Shown here: positions 1-8,640 of the stretch, piece after piece
Layout of the letters: each line of letters begins with the position of its first letter
Numbering within the stretch: position 1 is the first letter of the stretch
DNA from: an uncultured Sphingorhabdus sp.
GTDB taxonomy: Bacteria > Pseudomonadota > Alphaproteobacteria > Sphingomonadales > Sphingomonadaceae
DNA length: 64,000 nucleotides
Direction: 5' to 3'
Assembly: GCA_937873665.1 (NCBI GenBank)
Contig: CALMYW010000394.1
Span: 310,001-374,000, forward strand
Position numbers and translations under genes: made by a program
Notes under the pieces: generated by a model
Told to the model about the DNA's origin: nothing
Seen by the model: only the letters and a program-made list of their open reading frames with translations
Database searches by the model: none

Positions 1-1838
1 TCCAAGGCAATCGCGTTGCAGTTCTCACCGATGGCATCGGCAATATCGACGCGTCCAATACCTCTGCCGACCATGCTGTCACCATTGAGTCGCTGACCAC
101 CGAACGGATCGAGGTACTGCGCGGCCCAGCCGTGTTGCTGTTCGGCGGACAGGCGGTGGGTGGCGCGGTCAACGCCATCGACAAACGCATCCCGCGTGCC
201 GTGCCGGAAGAGGTTGTCCATGTGGACGCGCTGGTAGGCTATGGCAGCGCAGCGGATGAATGGTCCGGTGGAGCATCGGTCGATGTGCCTCTGACCGATC
301 GTTTTGTGATCCACGCCGACGGCAGCTATCGCAAGAGCGACGATCTGCGCATCGGCGGATATCAACTGTCGCCCGACCTACGCGATGAAATCTTTGACCT
401 TGCTGACGAAGAAGAAAGCGAAGGCCATCTCGACGAAGCCGACGAACTGCGCGAAGCTGCGAACAATCGCGGCCGCGTTCCCAACAGCGCGGTAGAAACC
501 TGGACCGCAGGGCTTGGCACAGCCTTCATTGACGACGGCGGCAATTTGGGCGTGTCGTTCAACATCTACGACACCAAATATGGAATCCCCGGACGTCCGG
601 GTGTCGGCCACCACCACGAAGAAGCCGTCAGTGCTGGAGAAAAGGTGTCGATGGCCGAAGGCGACGAGGGAGCGGTCACAATCGGCCTGCGCCAATATCG
701 CGCGGACCTGCGCGGCGAAGTCGAAACCGGCGGCGGCTTTCTTGAAAAGCTGACCTTCCGCGCTGGCTATGCCGATTACCAGCACACCGAATTCGAAGGT
801 GACGAAGTCGGCACTGTTTTCAAGAGCCAGGGCTTCGAAGGCCGCGCCGAGGCCGTCCAGGCCAACCGCAATGGCTGGCGCGGGGCGAGCGGTATCCAAT
901 ATATGTCGCGCGATTTTGAGGCGATTGGCGCCGAAGCCTTTGTGCCACCCAATCGCACCCGCCAATTGGGCCTGTTCACACTGCAGGAATTCGATCTGGG
1001 CGGCGTGCATCTTGAAGCAGCGTTGCGCTATGACCGGGTCAGTCAGGAAGCCCAGACGCTCGGCATCGATCGCAGCTTCAATAATGTCTCGGCGGCATTG
1101 GGCGCGGCCTATCTGGTCGGCAATCTCAAAATCGGCATCAACGCCTCGCGCACTGGCCGCGCCCCATCGGTAGAAGAGTTGTTTTCGGATGGACCGCACA
1201 TCGCCACGCAGGCCTATGAAATTGGCGATTCGACCTTGCGCAGCGAAAAGGCGTGGAACGCCGAACTTTATGCCCGCTACGACAGCACCAATGTTGATGC
1301 GACGTTGACGGTCTATTCGAACTGGTTCGACGGCTTCATCTATGAAGATGCAACGGGAGCCGAGGAAGACGACCTCCCTGTTTTCCAATATTTTCAGAGC
1401 GACGCCCGCTTCTGGGGTGTTGAAGCCGATGTTTCGGCAAGACTGGGCCATGTCGGTGGGTTCGACGTCGTGCTTGATGGCGTCGCCGACTACACCCGCG
1501 CGTCGATTTCCAACGGTGGCGGACCGGTACCCCGTATCCCGCCGCTGCGTCTGTTAGGCGGGCTGGAATTGCAAAGCGGCAGCGTCGACTTGCGAGGCGA
1601 AGTCGAATGGACCGATGACCAACGACGCAATGCGGCCTTCGAAACCGAAACTGCAGGGTTCACGCTGGTCAATGCTTCCGCAAGCTGGCGGCCATTCGGG
1701 CGCAACCGCAATATCGCGCTGATCGCGTCCGCCAACAATCTGTTCGACGTCACGGCACGCCGCGCTGCCTCCTTCACCAAGGATTATGTGCCGCTTTCCG
1801 GACGCGATTTCCGATTGACGGCTCGTTTCAGCTTTTGA
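1..1838 (+). CDS. TonB-dependent outer-membrane receptor, 5'-truncated, ZnuD-like
   Basis: The reading frame is open from base 3, so the gene starts before the window; 611 residues are visible. The first part is the end of a plug domain (RIEVLRGPAVLLFGG, then GGAVN), followed by a beta-barrel ending in an aromatic residue (RFSF), as is usual for outer-membrane barrels. A short loop with YGIPGRPG followed by GHHHEE (near 585-623), and acidic stretches (DEEESEGHLDEADE near 405-450), recall the metal-binding external loops of ZnuD-type zinc receptors. TonB-ExbB-ExbD energised uptake across the outer membrane is established for the family; zinc as substrate is my inference. A siderophore or other metal chelate remains possible. 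The next gene is a small lipoprotein on the same strand, 74 bases downstream. Confidence 0.9.
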   Translation, partial: QGNRVAVLTDGIGNIDASNTSADHAVTIESLTTERIEVLRGPAVLLFGGQAVGGAVNAIDKRIPRAVPEEVVHVDALVGYGSAADEWSGGASVDVPLTDRFVIHADGSYRKSDDLRIGGYQLSPDLRDEIFDLADEEESEGHLDEADELREAANNRGRVPNSAVETWTAGLGTAFIDDGGNLGVSFNIYDTKYGIPGRPGVGHHHEEAVSAGEKVSMAEGDEGAVTIGLRQYRADLRGEVETGGGFLEKLTFRAGYADYQHTEFEGDEVGTVFKSQGFEGRAEAVQANRNGWRGASGIQYMSRDFEAIGAEAFVPPNRTRQLGLFTLQEFDLGGVHLEAALRYDRVSQEAQTLGIDRSFNNVSAALGAAYLVGNLKIGINASRTGRAPSVEELFSDGPHIATQAYEIGDSTLRSEKAWNAELYARYDSTNVDATLTVYSNWFDGFIYEDATGAEEDDLPVFQYFQSDARFWGVEADVSARLGHVGGFDVVLDGVADYTRASISNGGGPVPRIPPLRLLGGLELQSGSVDLRGEVEWTDDQRRNAAFETETAGFTLVNASASWRPFGRNRNIALIASANNLFDVTARRAASFTKDYVPLSGRDFRLTARFSF

Positions 1839-1912
1839 TGGCGGTTTGACTCATCGGGCGTTCAGCTTAGACTTTCCAGAGTCGGCTGAACGCCAGCAAA
1901 AAGGATAAAGTC

Positions 1913-2035
1913 ATGCGCAAACTGATCGCCGCTTCACTCATCGCAGCCACCCTGCTGCTGTCTGCCTGCAACACCGTAAAGGGCCTGGGTCGCGACATCG
2001 AATCGGTTGGTGAAGCCGGTGACGAGGCGATTTAG
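1913..2035 (+). CDS. Entericidin-like small lipoprotein (40 aa)
   Basis: A 40-residue protein with a lysine/arginine N-terminus, a hydrophobic stretch and a lipobox (LLLSAC), so the mature lipoprotein would begin at Cys19 and be only about 22 residues (NTVKGLGRDIESVGEAGDEA). This matches the entericidin A/B family (EcnA/EcnB), small cell-envelope lipoproteins of which EcnB is described as bacteriolytic and EcnA as its antidote; a single copy in alphaproteobacteria is common and its role there is unclear. A purine-rich AAAAAGGATAAAG precedes the ATG. The last four bases overlap the end of tatC on the other strand. Confidence 0.8.
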   Translation: MRKLIAASLIAATLLLSACNTVKGLGRDIESVGEAGDEAI

Positions 2036-2802
2036 ACCGTTTCCGGCTCTTCGATTTCGGTCGCTTTATCGCGGCGGCGCTGGGTGAACCAGATGGCAAC
2101 GAGCGCCAATTCGTAGAGCAAGCATAGCGGCACAGCGAGCAACAGCTGCGACACCACATCTGGTGGCGTCAGCACTGCGGCGATCGCGAAGGCGCCGACA
2201 ATCGCGTAACGCCGACCTGCCTTCAGTTGGTCGCGCGTTACGATCCCTGCCCTTTCGAGCAGCATCAGCAAAACGGGCAATTGGAATGCGACGCCAAAAC
2301 CAAAGATGAAAGTGGTGGCAAAGCTTAGATAATTGCCCACACCGGGTAGCGCCTCCTGCGTGACCCCGCCGACATCGCCTTCAAATCCCAGCAGGAATTT
2401 GAGCGCCACCGGCATCGCGCCGAAATAGGCGAGGCTGGCACCCAACCCGAACAGGATCGGGGTCATCATCAGGAAGGGCAGGAACGCCTTTTTCTCGTTC
2501 TTATAGAGTCCGGGGGCAACAAATCGCCAGATCTGCGTCGCCAGCACCGGAAAACTGACCATCATTGCGGCGAACAGTCCAACCTTCACTTGCACGAAAA
2601 AGGCTTCGAAAATGTCGGTGTAAATCAGCTTGTCCTGCCCGACATTTTTAAGCGGCTGGACCAGCCATCCATAGATCGGTTCGGCAAAATAGAAGCAAAC
2701 GCCAAAAGAAACCGCGAGCGCCAGAACGCACCAGAGCAAGCGGTTGCGCAGCTCGATCAGATGATCGAGCAACGGCATCTTGCTGTCGTCGATATCCTTC
2801 AT
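2032..2802 (-). CDS. tatC: Twin-arginine translocase subunit TatC
   Basis: TatC is the multi-spanning inner-membrane subunit that recognises twin-arginine signal peptides of folded exported proteins. The 256-residue length is normal. The N-terminal signature MPLLDHLIELRNRLLW and the periplasmic loop FVAPGLYKNEKKAF are both typical, and about six hydrophobic segments follow. It lies last in tatA-tatB-tatC order with an ATGA overlap with tatB, so the three are almost certainly co-transcribed. A likely client, the Rieske protein with an RRRDF motif, is encoded at 62127-62696. Confidence 0.97.
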   Translation of the reverse strand: MKDIDDSKMPLLDHLIELRNRLLWCVLALAVSFGVCFYFAEPIYGWLVQPLKNVGQDKLIYTDIFEAFFVQVKVGLFAAMMVSFPVLATQIWRFVAPGLYKNEKKAFLPFLMMTPILFGLGASLAYFGAMPVALKFLLGFEGDVGGVTQEALPGVGNYLSFATTFIFGFGVAFQLPVLLMLLERAGIVTRDQLKAGRRYAIVGAFAIAAVLTPPDVVSQLLLAVPLCLLYELALVAIWFTQRRRDKATEIEEPETV

Positions 2803-3122
2803 GATTGTGGCTCAGCCTTTGGCGCGTCCGCCTCGGCGGGCTTGGCATCCGTTTCAGGCGGAGGCAGCGAATCATATTCACGGATTGGCGGGTGCTCGCG
2901 CATGATGCGCTCATTTTCCGCCGCCCATTTCTTTTCAAGCTCTTCGAGTTCGGACTGGCGCACCATTTCATCAATGCCGCTGCGGAAATGAGAAGCCATG
3001 CGGCGTGCCTTGCCCACCCATTGGCCGACATAACGCAATACACGCGGCAGGTCTTTCGGCCCGATCACCAGCAAGGCGACCAGCGCGACCAACAGCAATT
3101 CGCCGGATGCGATATCAAACAT
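2799..3122 (-). CDS. tatB: Twin-arginine translocase subunit TatB
   Basis: This 107-residue protein has the TatA/B fold: a short periplasmic N-terminus (MFDIASGE), one membrane helix, the hinge VIGPKDLPRVLR, an amphipathic helix and a charged proline-rich tail. The GPKDLP hinge and the long charged tail fit TatB rather than TatA. TatB forms the substrate receptor complex with TatC in the inner membrane. It sits between tatA (25 bases upstream) and tatC (4 bp overlap). Confidence 0.95.
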   Translation of the reverse strand: MFDIASGELLLVALVALLVIGPKDLPRVLRYVGQWVGKARRMASHFRSGIDEMVRQSELEELEKKWAAENERIMREHPPIREYDSLPPPETDAKPAEADAPKAEPQS

Positions 3123-3147
3123 GCGGGTTCAGCCCGAAATCAGTAGA

Positions 3148-3369
3148 TTAGCTGGTCTTGTCGGCCTGCTTTTCTGCATCAACGGTCGCTCCTGATGCAG
3201 CGTCGATGCGCGGTGCGGGCTTGGCTTCATCGTCTTCGGCCATTCCCTTTTTGAAGCTTTTGATGCCCTTGGCAACGTCGCCCATCATGTCTGAAAAGCG
3301 GCCTTTGCCAAACAGCAGGAGGATGATGATACCGACGACCAGCCAATGCCAGATGCTGAAACTACCCAT
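3148..3369 (-). CDS. tatA: Twin-arginine translocase subunit TatA
   Basis: A 73-residue single-span protein beginning [20 protein letters not shown], followed by the FGKGR hinge and the amphipathic helix [16 protein letters not shown]. This is the canonical TatA pattern; TatA oligomerises to form the translocation path. It is the first gene of the tatABC set and lies 68 bases downstream of scpB on the same strand, so it may be read from the scpA-scpB transcript or from a promoter in that gap. Confidence 0.96.
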   Translation of the reverse strand: MGSFSIWHWLVVGIIILLLFGKGRFSDMMGDVAKGIKSFKKGMAEDDEAKPAPRIDAASGATVDAEKQADKTS

Positions 3370-3437
3370 TTTCCAAACTCCTCGTGCGGGGACTTCCCCA
3401 ATCGCTGCGCGCGCTGCAGCTTCGTTGCCAAAAGGAT

Positions 3438-4070
3438 TTAGGCGCTTTCGTCACCGATTTCCAGTTCGCTGTCGCCTCCTTCGGGCATATCCCCACTTTC
3501 AACCGCAGACAGCCCCTGCAAACCTTCAAGCGCAAGATCGACCGGATCGAGCAAACCCGCAGCCTTGAGGTCGGCAATTCCCGGCAAATCGCGCCGTGAT
3601 GCGAGGCCAAAATGCGTCAGAAATTCCCCGGTAGTCGCATAAATCAGCGGCCGCCCCGGCACTTCGCGTCGGCCTGCCGGCCGCACCCATCCCGCTTCCA
3701 TCAAAACGTCGAGCGTGCCTTTCGAAATCTGCACACCGCGGATTGCCTCAATCTCCGCCCGACTGACGGGCTCATGATAGGCGATGATGGCTAGTGTTTC
3801 GACCGCCGCGCGGCTCAGCTTGCGGCTTTCCTCACGTTCACGGCGCAGCAGATGCGCGAGATCGGCGGCGGTCTGGAAATGCCAGGTCTTGCCGCGCTTG
3901 ACCAGTTCAACACCGCGCCCCTGATAATGCACTTCCAGCTTGGATAGCGCGTCGGGAACATCGACTTCTTCGCCGACATAGGCGCGTATCTGGTCAACAG
4001 TCATCGGGGCGTCGGAGGCGAACAATGTTGCCTCCACCGCCCGAACGGCTGGATCATGCTCGATCATCAT
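3438..4070 (-). CDS. scpB: Segregation and condensation protein B
   Basis: ScpB is a dimeric winged-helix partner of the SMC-ScpA complex, which compacts and segregates the chromosome. The 210-residue protein shows the family features [13 protein letters not shown] near the N-terminus and [20 protein letters not shown] with [13 protein letters not shown] in the middle. Its start overlaps the end of scpA by four bases (ATGA), the standard scpA-scpB arrangement. The acidic C-terminal tail is variable in the family. Confidence 0.95.
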   Translation of the reverse strand: MMIEHDPAVRAVEATLFASDAPMTVDQIRAYVGEEVDVPDALSKLEVHYQGRGVELVKRGKTWHFQTAADLAHLLRREREESRKLSRAAVETLAIIAYHEPVSRAEIEAIRGVQISKGTLDVLMEAGWVRPAGRREVPGRPLIYATTGEFLTHFGLASRRDLPGIADLKAAGLLDPVDLALEGLQGLSAVESGDMPEGGDSELEIGDESA

Positions 4071-4864
4071 TTCGCTGCCCCCGCACTTCGCTTGACCATC
4101 AATGGCGCAAAGCTGGTTTCCTGCTGCAGTTCCACCCTGCCCTGTTTCGCAAGTTCCAGCATCGCCAGAAAACTCGACGCAAGCGCCGAGCGACGCAGCG
4201 CGGGCTCCGCATCATGCGGTAGAAATGCCTCCAACTGGGTCCAGTCCAGCGCATGACCGAGCATCGCCGAAACGCGGTCGAGCGCCTCTTCCAGCGTCAT
4301 GACCGCACGGCGTTTGACGACGTGCATTACCGGCGCACTGCGCGCCTGAATTTGTCCATAGGCCGAGAGCAATTCGAAGAAGTTGCAGTCCCAAGCCGTC
4401 GTGCGGACAACGCGCAGCCCTTCCGGTGCGCCGCGCAAAAAGATGTCGCGCCCGATGCGGTCGCGCGCCATCAGCCGCGCGCCGCTTTCACGCATCGCGT
4501 TCAAACGCTCAAGGCGCAACTGCAGGCGCAATGCCAATTCTTCGGGCGACGGATCGATCTCCGGATCCTTGGGCAGCAACAGCGCCGATTTCAGGTAGGC
4601 AAGCCATGCCGCCATCACCAGATAATCCGCAGCAAGCTCCAGCTTCAGCGCCCGGGCATTTTCAATGAAACCCAGATATTGCTCGACCAGTTGCAGGATC
4701 GAAATCTGGCGAAGGTCGACCTTTTGCGTGCGTGCGAGCGTGAGCAACAGATCGAGCGGCCCTTCCCAGCCGTCAATCTCGATGGTTAGCCGCTCGTCGC
4801 CCTCGTCAGAAACGGCCAAAACCGCATCCGGTGCGTCAAATGCAAGGTCTTCGTCTAGGCCCAT
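4067..4864 (-). CDS. scpA: Segregation and condensation protein A (kleisin)
   Basis: ScpA is the kleisin subunit that bridges the SMC heads. The 265-residue product contains the family signature DGWEGPLDLLLTLARTQKVD near residue 32 and a typical helical middle (YLVMAAWLAYLKSALLLPKD). The C-terminal winged-helix region ends with GRVELQQETSFAPLMVKR. The gene overlaps nagZ upstream by about 10 bases and scpB downstream by 4, so nagZ-scpA-scpB is one transcription unit. Confidence 0.95.
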   Translation of the reverse strand: MGLDEDLAFDAPDAVLAVSDEGDERLTIEIDGWEGPLDLLLTLARTQKVDLRQISILQLVEQYLGFIENARALKLELAADYLVMAAWLAYLKSALLLPKDPEIDPSPEELALRLQLRLERLNAMRESGARLMARDRIGRDIFLRGAPEGLRVVRTTAWDCNFFELLSAYGQIQARSAPVMHVVKRRAVMTLEEALDRVSAMLGHALDWTQLEAFLPHDAEPALRRSALASSFLAMLELAKQGRVELQQETSFAPLMVKRSAGAAK

Positions 4865-5919
4865 GACGCACCTGTGGCAGCCTTGGTCGCCTTTTCATCT
4901 GCCAAATGCGCAGCAAGGGCGAGCAGTTCGTCCCGCTTGGCCAATAGATGGTCGAGCCGCTGCTGGTCGAATGTGACGGAAGGAAGCGCTGCAGTCGCCG
5001 CATCAAACCTTCGACGCGCCTCATCCGAAATATCCGGCAGCCTCTCCACAATCGCAACCATCTCGTCGAACCGCCCCCAGCAATTGAGCGCGACATCGCA
5101 ACCTGCCGCGATGCAATCGACCGCATGGGTGGGCACATCGCCTTTCAGCGCCTTCATCTCCAGATCATCGCTCATCAGCAAACCGTCAAAGCCGATTGCG
5201 CCTCGAATGATGTCGTGAATGACTGTTGGCGACATGGTGGCACAGCGCTGTGCGTCCCAGGCATCATAGACCAGATGCGCCGTCATCCCCATGGTCGCTG
5301 TATTGAGGGCACGAAACGGCGCAATGTCCTGTTCGAGTTCCTCGCGTGTCGCATGTACGTGGGGCAACTCGAAATGGCTGTCGACCACAGCGCGCCCATG
5401 CCCCGGCATATGTTTGATTACGCCCGCCACGCCACCTTTGTGCAGGCCATCGAGCACGGCTCGGCCAAGTGCTGCAACGCGCATCGGGTCAGACCCCATC
5501 GATCGGTCACCAATGGCGGGCGTCGTATCGGGCACGCGGACATCCAGCACCGGCAAATAGTTCACCGTTATGCCAACTTGATTCAGCACCAACCCCAGCG
5601 CTTCGGCGTTAACTCGTGCCGCTTCGATCGCGGTCATGGCGGAAATGTCGTATAATGCATCAAAGGCCGAGCCAGGCGGAAAGTCCGGCCAGGTTGGCGG
5701 CTGCATCCGCATTACCCGGCCACCTTCCTGGTCGATGAAAATCAGCACATCCTCACGTCCGTGAATCGAACGCAAAGAGTCCGTCAGCGCACGCAATTGC
5801 TCCCGATCGCGAATGTTGCGCCGGAAAAATGTGTATCCGACAGGATTAACTTCAGCAAACAGGGCGCGCTCGTCGGGGGTCAGTTCTTCGCCGGACAGCC
5901 CGAAGATGACAGGTTTCAT
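4855..5919 (-). CDS. nagZ: Beta-N-acetylhexosaminidase NagZ (GH3)
   Basis: NagZ removes N-acetylglucosamine from muropeptides during cell-wall recycling in the cytoplasm. The 354-residue product carries the GH3 signatures FIDQEGGRVMRM, VIKHMPGHGRAVVDSH (with the Asp-Ser-His acid/base loop) and GLLMSDDLEMKAL, in which the first Asp of SDD is the expected nucleophile. No signal peptide is seen, consistent with a cytosolic enzyme. A strong terminator lies upstream (6024-6064), so nagZ probably has its own promoter in 5920-6024 and leads the nagZ-scpA-scpB-tat transcript. Confidence 0.95.
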   Translation of the reverse strand: MKPVIFGLSGEELTPDERALFAEVNPVGYTFFRRNIRDREQLRALTDSLRSIHGREDVLIFIDQEGGRVMRMQPPTWPDFPPGSAFDALYDISAMTAIEAARVNAEALGLVLNQVGITVNYLPVLDVRVPDTTPAIGDRSMGSDPMRVAALGRAVLDGLHKGGVAGVIKHMPGHGRAVVDSHFELPHVHATREELEQDIAPFRALNTATMGMTAHLVYDAWDAQRCATMSPTVIHDIIRGAIGFDGLLMSDDLEMKALKGDVPTHAVDCIAAGCDVALNCWGRFDEMVAIVERLPDISDEARRRFDAATAALPSVTFDQQRLDHLLAKRDELLALAAHLADEKATKAATGASWA

Positions 5920-6023
5920 GACTGGACCGAACTCCGCAATTCTCTCAGAAAAAAGGCTAGGTCAGCTTCGCTTCACTGACAAGCTCGACGCTGTCTTCAT
6001 ACGGCGAAACTTGTGCAAAACCG

Positions 6024-6064
6024 GCAAAAAATAGGCCGTGGAGCGATGCCCCGCTCCACGGCCG
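6024..6064 (-). terminator. Rho-independent terminator after the SPOR gene
   Basis: A perfect 12-bp stem (GGCCGTGGAGCG at 6034-6045 paired with 6052-6063) with a short loop is followed on the minus strand by TATTTTTTG. It ends transcripts from argS and the SPOR gene and separates them from nagZ. Confidence 0.85.
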
Positions 6065-6109
6065 AAAATGCCTTCATCCCCCAATGAAGGCAAATCCGCC
6101 TTGCGGCGA

Positions 6110-6772
6110 TTACTTGACCACCATGCAATTCTCGCCAGCAGCCTTCAGCTTGGCGCACAATTGCTGGGCCGCCGCCGGATTGGCGGTGACGGCTTGCAGT
6201 CGATAAACCTTGCGTCCGCCTTCTGCAGCACCTTCGGCGATGCGGCGGTTCAGGCCAGACAGGAAGCCAAAGCGCTTACCCATCGCAGCCCAGGCCTGAT
6301 CGGCCTTGGCGGAGTCACTGAAGGCCCCCAGTTGCACAAAGCCCGAACCTGCGGGAGCAGAGCCTGCCTTGACGGGTGCGGCAGCCGGAGCCTGTTGCGG
6401 CGCCTGCGCGGCTGCTTTAGCCTTGGCTGGATCGATCGATACCTCGACCTTCTTGCCTTCACTGGCGGCGAAAGCAGCGTCGCCTTCGCCTTCGAAATTC
6501 TTGCCTTCGCGATCGGCAGGCGCAACCTTGTAGTCACCCTCCTGCGCGGCAATCAGTTCGCCATTGCCCGAAGCGCCGCCGGACTGATTGCGTTGGATCC
6601 AGTAAATACCGCCAACAATAGCCGCAAGCAGAGCAAGACCAGCCAATACCAAACCGGCGACTTTCAGCGGCGAAGCGCTTTCCTCATATTCATAACCATC
6701 GGCGGTTTCGAGCCAAGGCAGGCGATCGGGATCGTCCAGGCCCAAATCTTCGTCGCGATTGCTATCGGTCAT
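6110..6772 (-). CDS. SPOR-domain membrane protein
   Basis: A 220-residue bitopic protein: acidic cytoplasmic N-terminus, one membrane helix at about residues 38-58 (VAGLVLAGLALLAAIVGGIYW), an alanine/proline-rich linker, and a C-terminal SPOR domain from about residue 144 (GFVQLGAFSDSAKADQAW). SPOR domains bind glycan strands stripped of stem peptides, found at the division septum. The gene follows argS by about 30 bases and is closed by a terminator. The arrangement argS-SPOR-nagZ-scpAB is common in alphaproteobacteria. The specific role beyond peptidoglycan binding is unknown. Confidence 0.88.
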   Translation of the reverse strand: MTDSNRDEDLGLDDPDRLPWLETADGYEYEESASPLKVAGLVLAGLALLAAIVGGIYWIQRNQSGGASGNGELIAAQEGDYKVAPADREGKNFEGEGDAAFAASEGKKVEVSIDPAKAKAAAQAPQQAPAAAPVKAGSAPAGSGFVQLGAFSDSAKADQAWAAMGKRFGFLSGLNRRIAEGAAEGGRKVYRLQAVTANPAAAQQLCAKLKAAGENCMVVK

Positions 6773-6804
6773 CGCATTTAATTCCTCTGGTCACTTATGC
6801 CGGG

Positions 6805-8532
6805 TTACATCTGCTTTGCGGCTTCAACACCCATCAATCGCAGCCCGTTTCGAATAACCTGCCCGACTTTATCTGCCAAGAAAAGCCTTGCACTGCTCAA
6901 TTCTGGGGATTGTGCCAATATGAAGCGCTTGTCCGGCTGGTCGTTACCGAGGTTCCAATAGGCATGAAAGGCCGCGGCCAGATCGCCAAGGAAGAAGGCG
7001 ATGCGATGGGGCTCGCCCGCCTTTGCCGCAGCCTCTACAATACGCGGCAGATTTGCGCATTCACGGATCAGTGCCAGCTCTTCTGCACCAAGCAGGTCGA
7101 GATGCTCTGCTCCCGGCTTGAAGCCTTCCTCAGTCTCAGCCTTGCGCAGCGTCGAGCTGATACGGGCGTGGGCATATTGCACATAGAAAACCGGATTGTC
7201 CTTCGACGCCTCGACGACCTTGGCAAAGTCAAAATCCATCTGTGCATCGGCCTTGCGCGTCAGCATGGTAAAGCGCACAACATCCTTGCCGACTTCGCGC
7301 ACGACATCGGCCAAAGTCACGAAATTGCCTGCCCGCTTGGACATTTTGATCGGCTCGCCGCCGCGCAGCAGGCGCACCATTTGCACCAGCTTCACGTCGA
7401 ACTCCACCTTGCCTTCGGTCAGCGCTGCGACCGCTGCCTTGATGCGTTTGACTGTGCCAGCATGGTCGGCGCCCCAGATGTCGATCAGCCAGTCGGCATT
7501 TTGCGCCTTCTGGAAGTGATAGGCCATATCGGCACCGAAATAAGTCCAGCTGCCATCCGATTTACGGATCGGGCGGTCCTGATCGTCGCCAAACTCGGTT
7601 GATTTGAACAAAGGCAATGTGACTGGTTCCCAATCGGGATCGGGTTCGCCCTTGGGCGGTTCGAGCTCACCGTCGTAAACCAGCCCGCGTTCGCGCAGAA
7701 ATGCCTCCGCGGCCTCAGGTTTCTTCGCCTGTTGCACCTCGGCTTCTGAGGCGAAGATATCGTGATGGATACCCAACAAGGCGAGGTCCGAACGGATCAT
7801 CTCCATCATCATGGCAACCGTAAATTGCCGGAAAGGAGCGAGCCATTCGGATTCGGGTGCAGCGACGAATTTATCGCCATATTCAGTTGCCAGTTTCTGC
7901 CCGACCGGAACCAGATAATCGCCGGGATAAAGCCCCTCGGGGATATCGCCAATGGCCTCACCCAGAGCCTCGCGATAGCGCAGGTGCGCTGAGCGCGCGA
8001 GCACATCGACCTGACCGCCCGCATCGTTGACATAATATTCGCGGGTCACCCTGTAGCCAGCAAATTGCAGCAGATTGGCCAGCGCATCGCCCACTACAGC
8101 CCCGCGGCAGTGACCCATATGCATTGGGCCTGTGGGGTTGGCCGAGACATATTCGACATTAACAGTCTTGCCGCTGCCGAGGCTAGAGCGGCCATAATCA
8201 TCACCTTGCGCTGCAATCGCGCGCAGTTCGTCAAGCCAGATCGATGCTTCGAGTTTCAGGTTGAGGAAGCCTGGACCGGCAATTTCCACGCCGGTGACAC
8301 CCGAAACCTTGCGCAATTCTCCGGCAATCGCCTCAGCCAAAGCGCGCGGATTGGTCCCTGCAGGTTTTGCCAGCACCATGGCGGCGTTGGTCGCCAGATC
8401 GCCATGCGAAACATCGCGTGGCGGCTCAACCGTTACGGCTTTGCGATCGAGACCGCCAGGCAGGGTTCCAGCGGTTTCCAGCGCATCAAGCGCATGGTTC
8501 AAATGGGCGGCAAATTGGACAAAGAGGGTCAC
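6805..8532 (-). CDS. argS: Arginyl-tRNA synthetase
   Basis: Class I aminoacyl-tRNA synthetase that charges tRNA-Arg. The 575-residue product has an N-terminal Arg-S additional domain, the HIGH-type motif in NPTGPMHMGHCRGAVVGDAL, and the KMSK motif in PIKMSKRAGNFVTL, followed by the DALR anticodon-binding domain (C-terminal GLRLMGVEAAKQM). Length and motif order are standard. It is followed by the SPOR gene, and preceded by a terminator belonging to the unrelated lipoprotein gene, so a promoter should lie in 8533-8600. Confidence 0.97.
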   Translation of the reverse strand: MTLFVQFAAHLNHALDALETAGTLPGGLDRKAVTVEPPRDVSHGDLATNAAMVLAKPAGTNPRALAEAIAGELRKVSGVTGVEIAGPGFLNLKLEASIWLDELRAIAAQGDDYGRSSLGSGKTVNVEYVSANPTGPMHMGHCRGAVVGDALANLLQFAGYRVTREYYVNDAGGQVDVLARSAHLRYREALGEAIGDIPEGLYPGDYLVPVGQKLATEYGDKFVAAPESEWLAPFRQFTVAMMMEMIRSDLALLGIHHDIFASEAEVQQAKKPEAAEAFLRERGLVYDGELEPPKGEPDPDWEPVTLPLFKSTEFGDDQDRPIRKSDGSWTYFGADMAYHFQKAQNADWLIDIWGADHAGTVKRIKAAVAALTEGKVEFDVKLVQMVRLLRGGEPIKMSKRAGNFVTLADVVREVGKDVVRFTMLTRKADAQMDFDFAKVVEASKDNPVFYVQYAHARISSTLRKAETEEGFKPGAEHLDLLGAEELALIRECANLPRIVEAAAKAGEPHRIAFFLGDLAAAFHAYWNLGNDQPDKRFILAQSPELSSARLFLADKVGQVIRNGLRLMGVEAAKQM

Positions 8533-8598
8533 TGGGGTCTTTTCCTGAAATAGGGATGCGGCTGCATGGGTCTTGCAGCCCCCTAGTCCATGCCACAG

Positions 8599-8630
8599 AA
8601 AAGAAAAAGGGGGCCAAGGCGGCCCCTTTC
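8599..8630 (-). terminator. Rho-independent terminator after the lipoprotein gene
   Basis: On the minus strand a GAAAGGGGCC...GGCCCCCTTT hairpin with one bulged base (8606-8630) is followed by a T-rich run (TTTTTCTTTTC). It closes the lipoprotein gene at 8641-9285 and insulates argS. Confidence 0.75.
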
Positions 8631-8640
8631 GGGCGCGCCT

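Noticed and set aside
378..1451. A long minus-strand open frame (about 357 codons) opposite the TonB receptor.
   Set aside because: It is a shadow of the receptor gene: no family resemblance, no ribosome site, and the plus-strand protein has clear receptor motifs.
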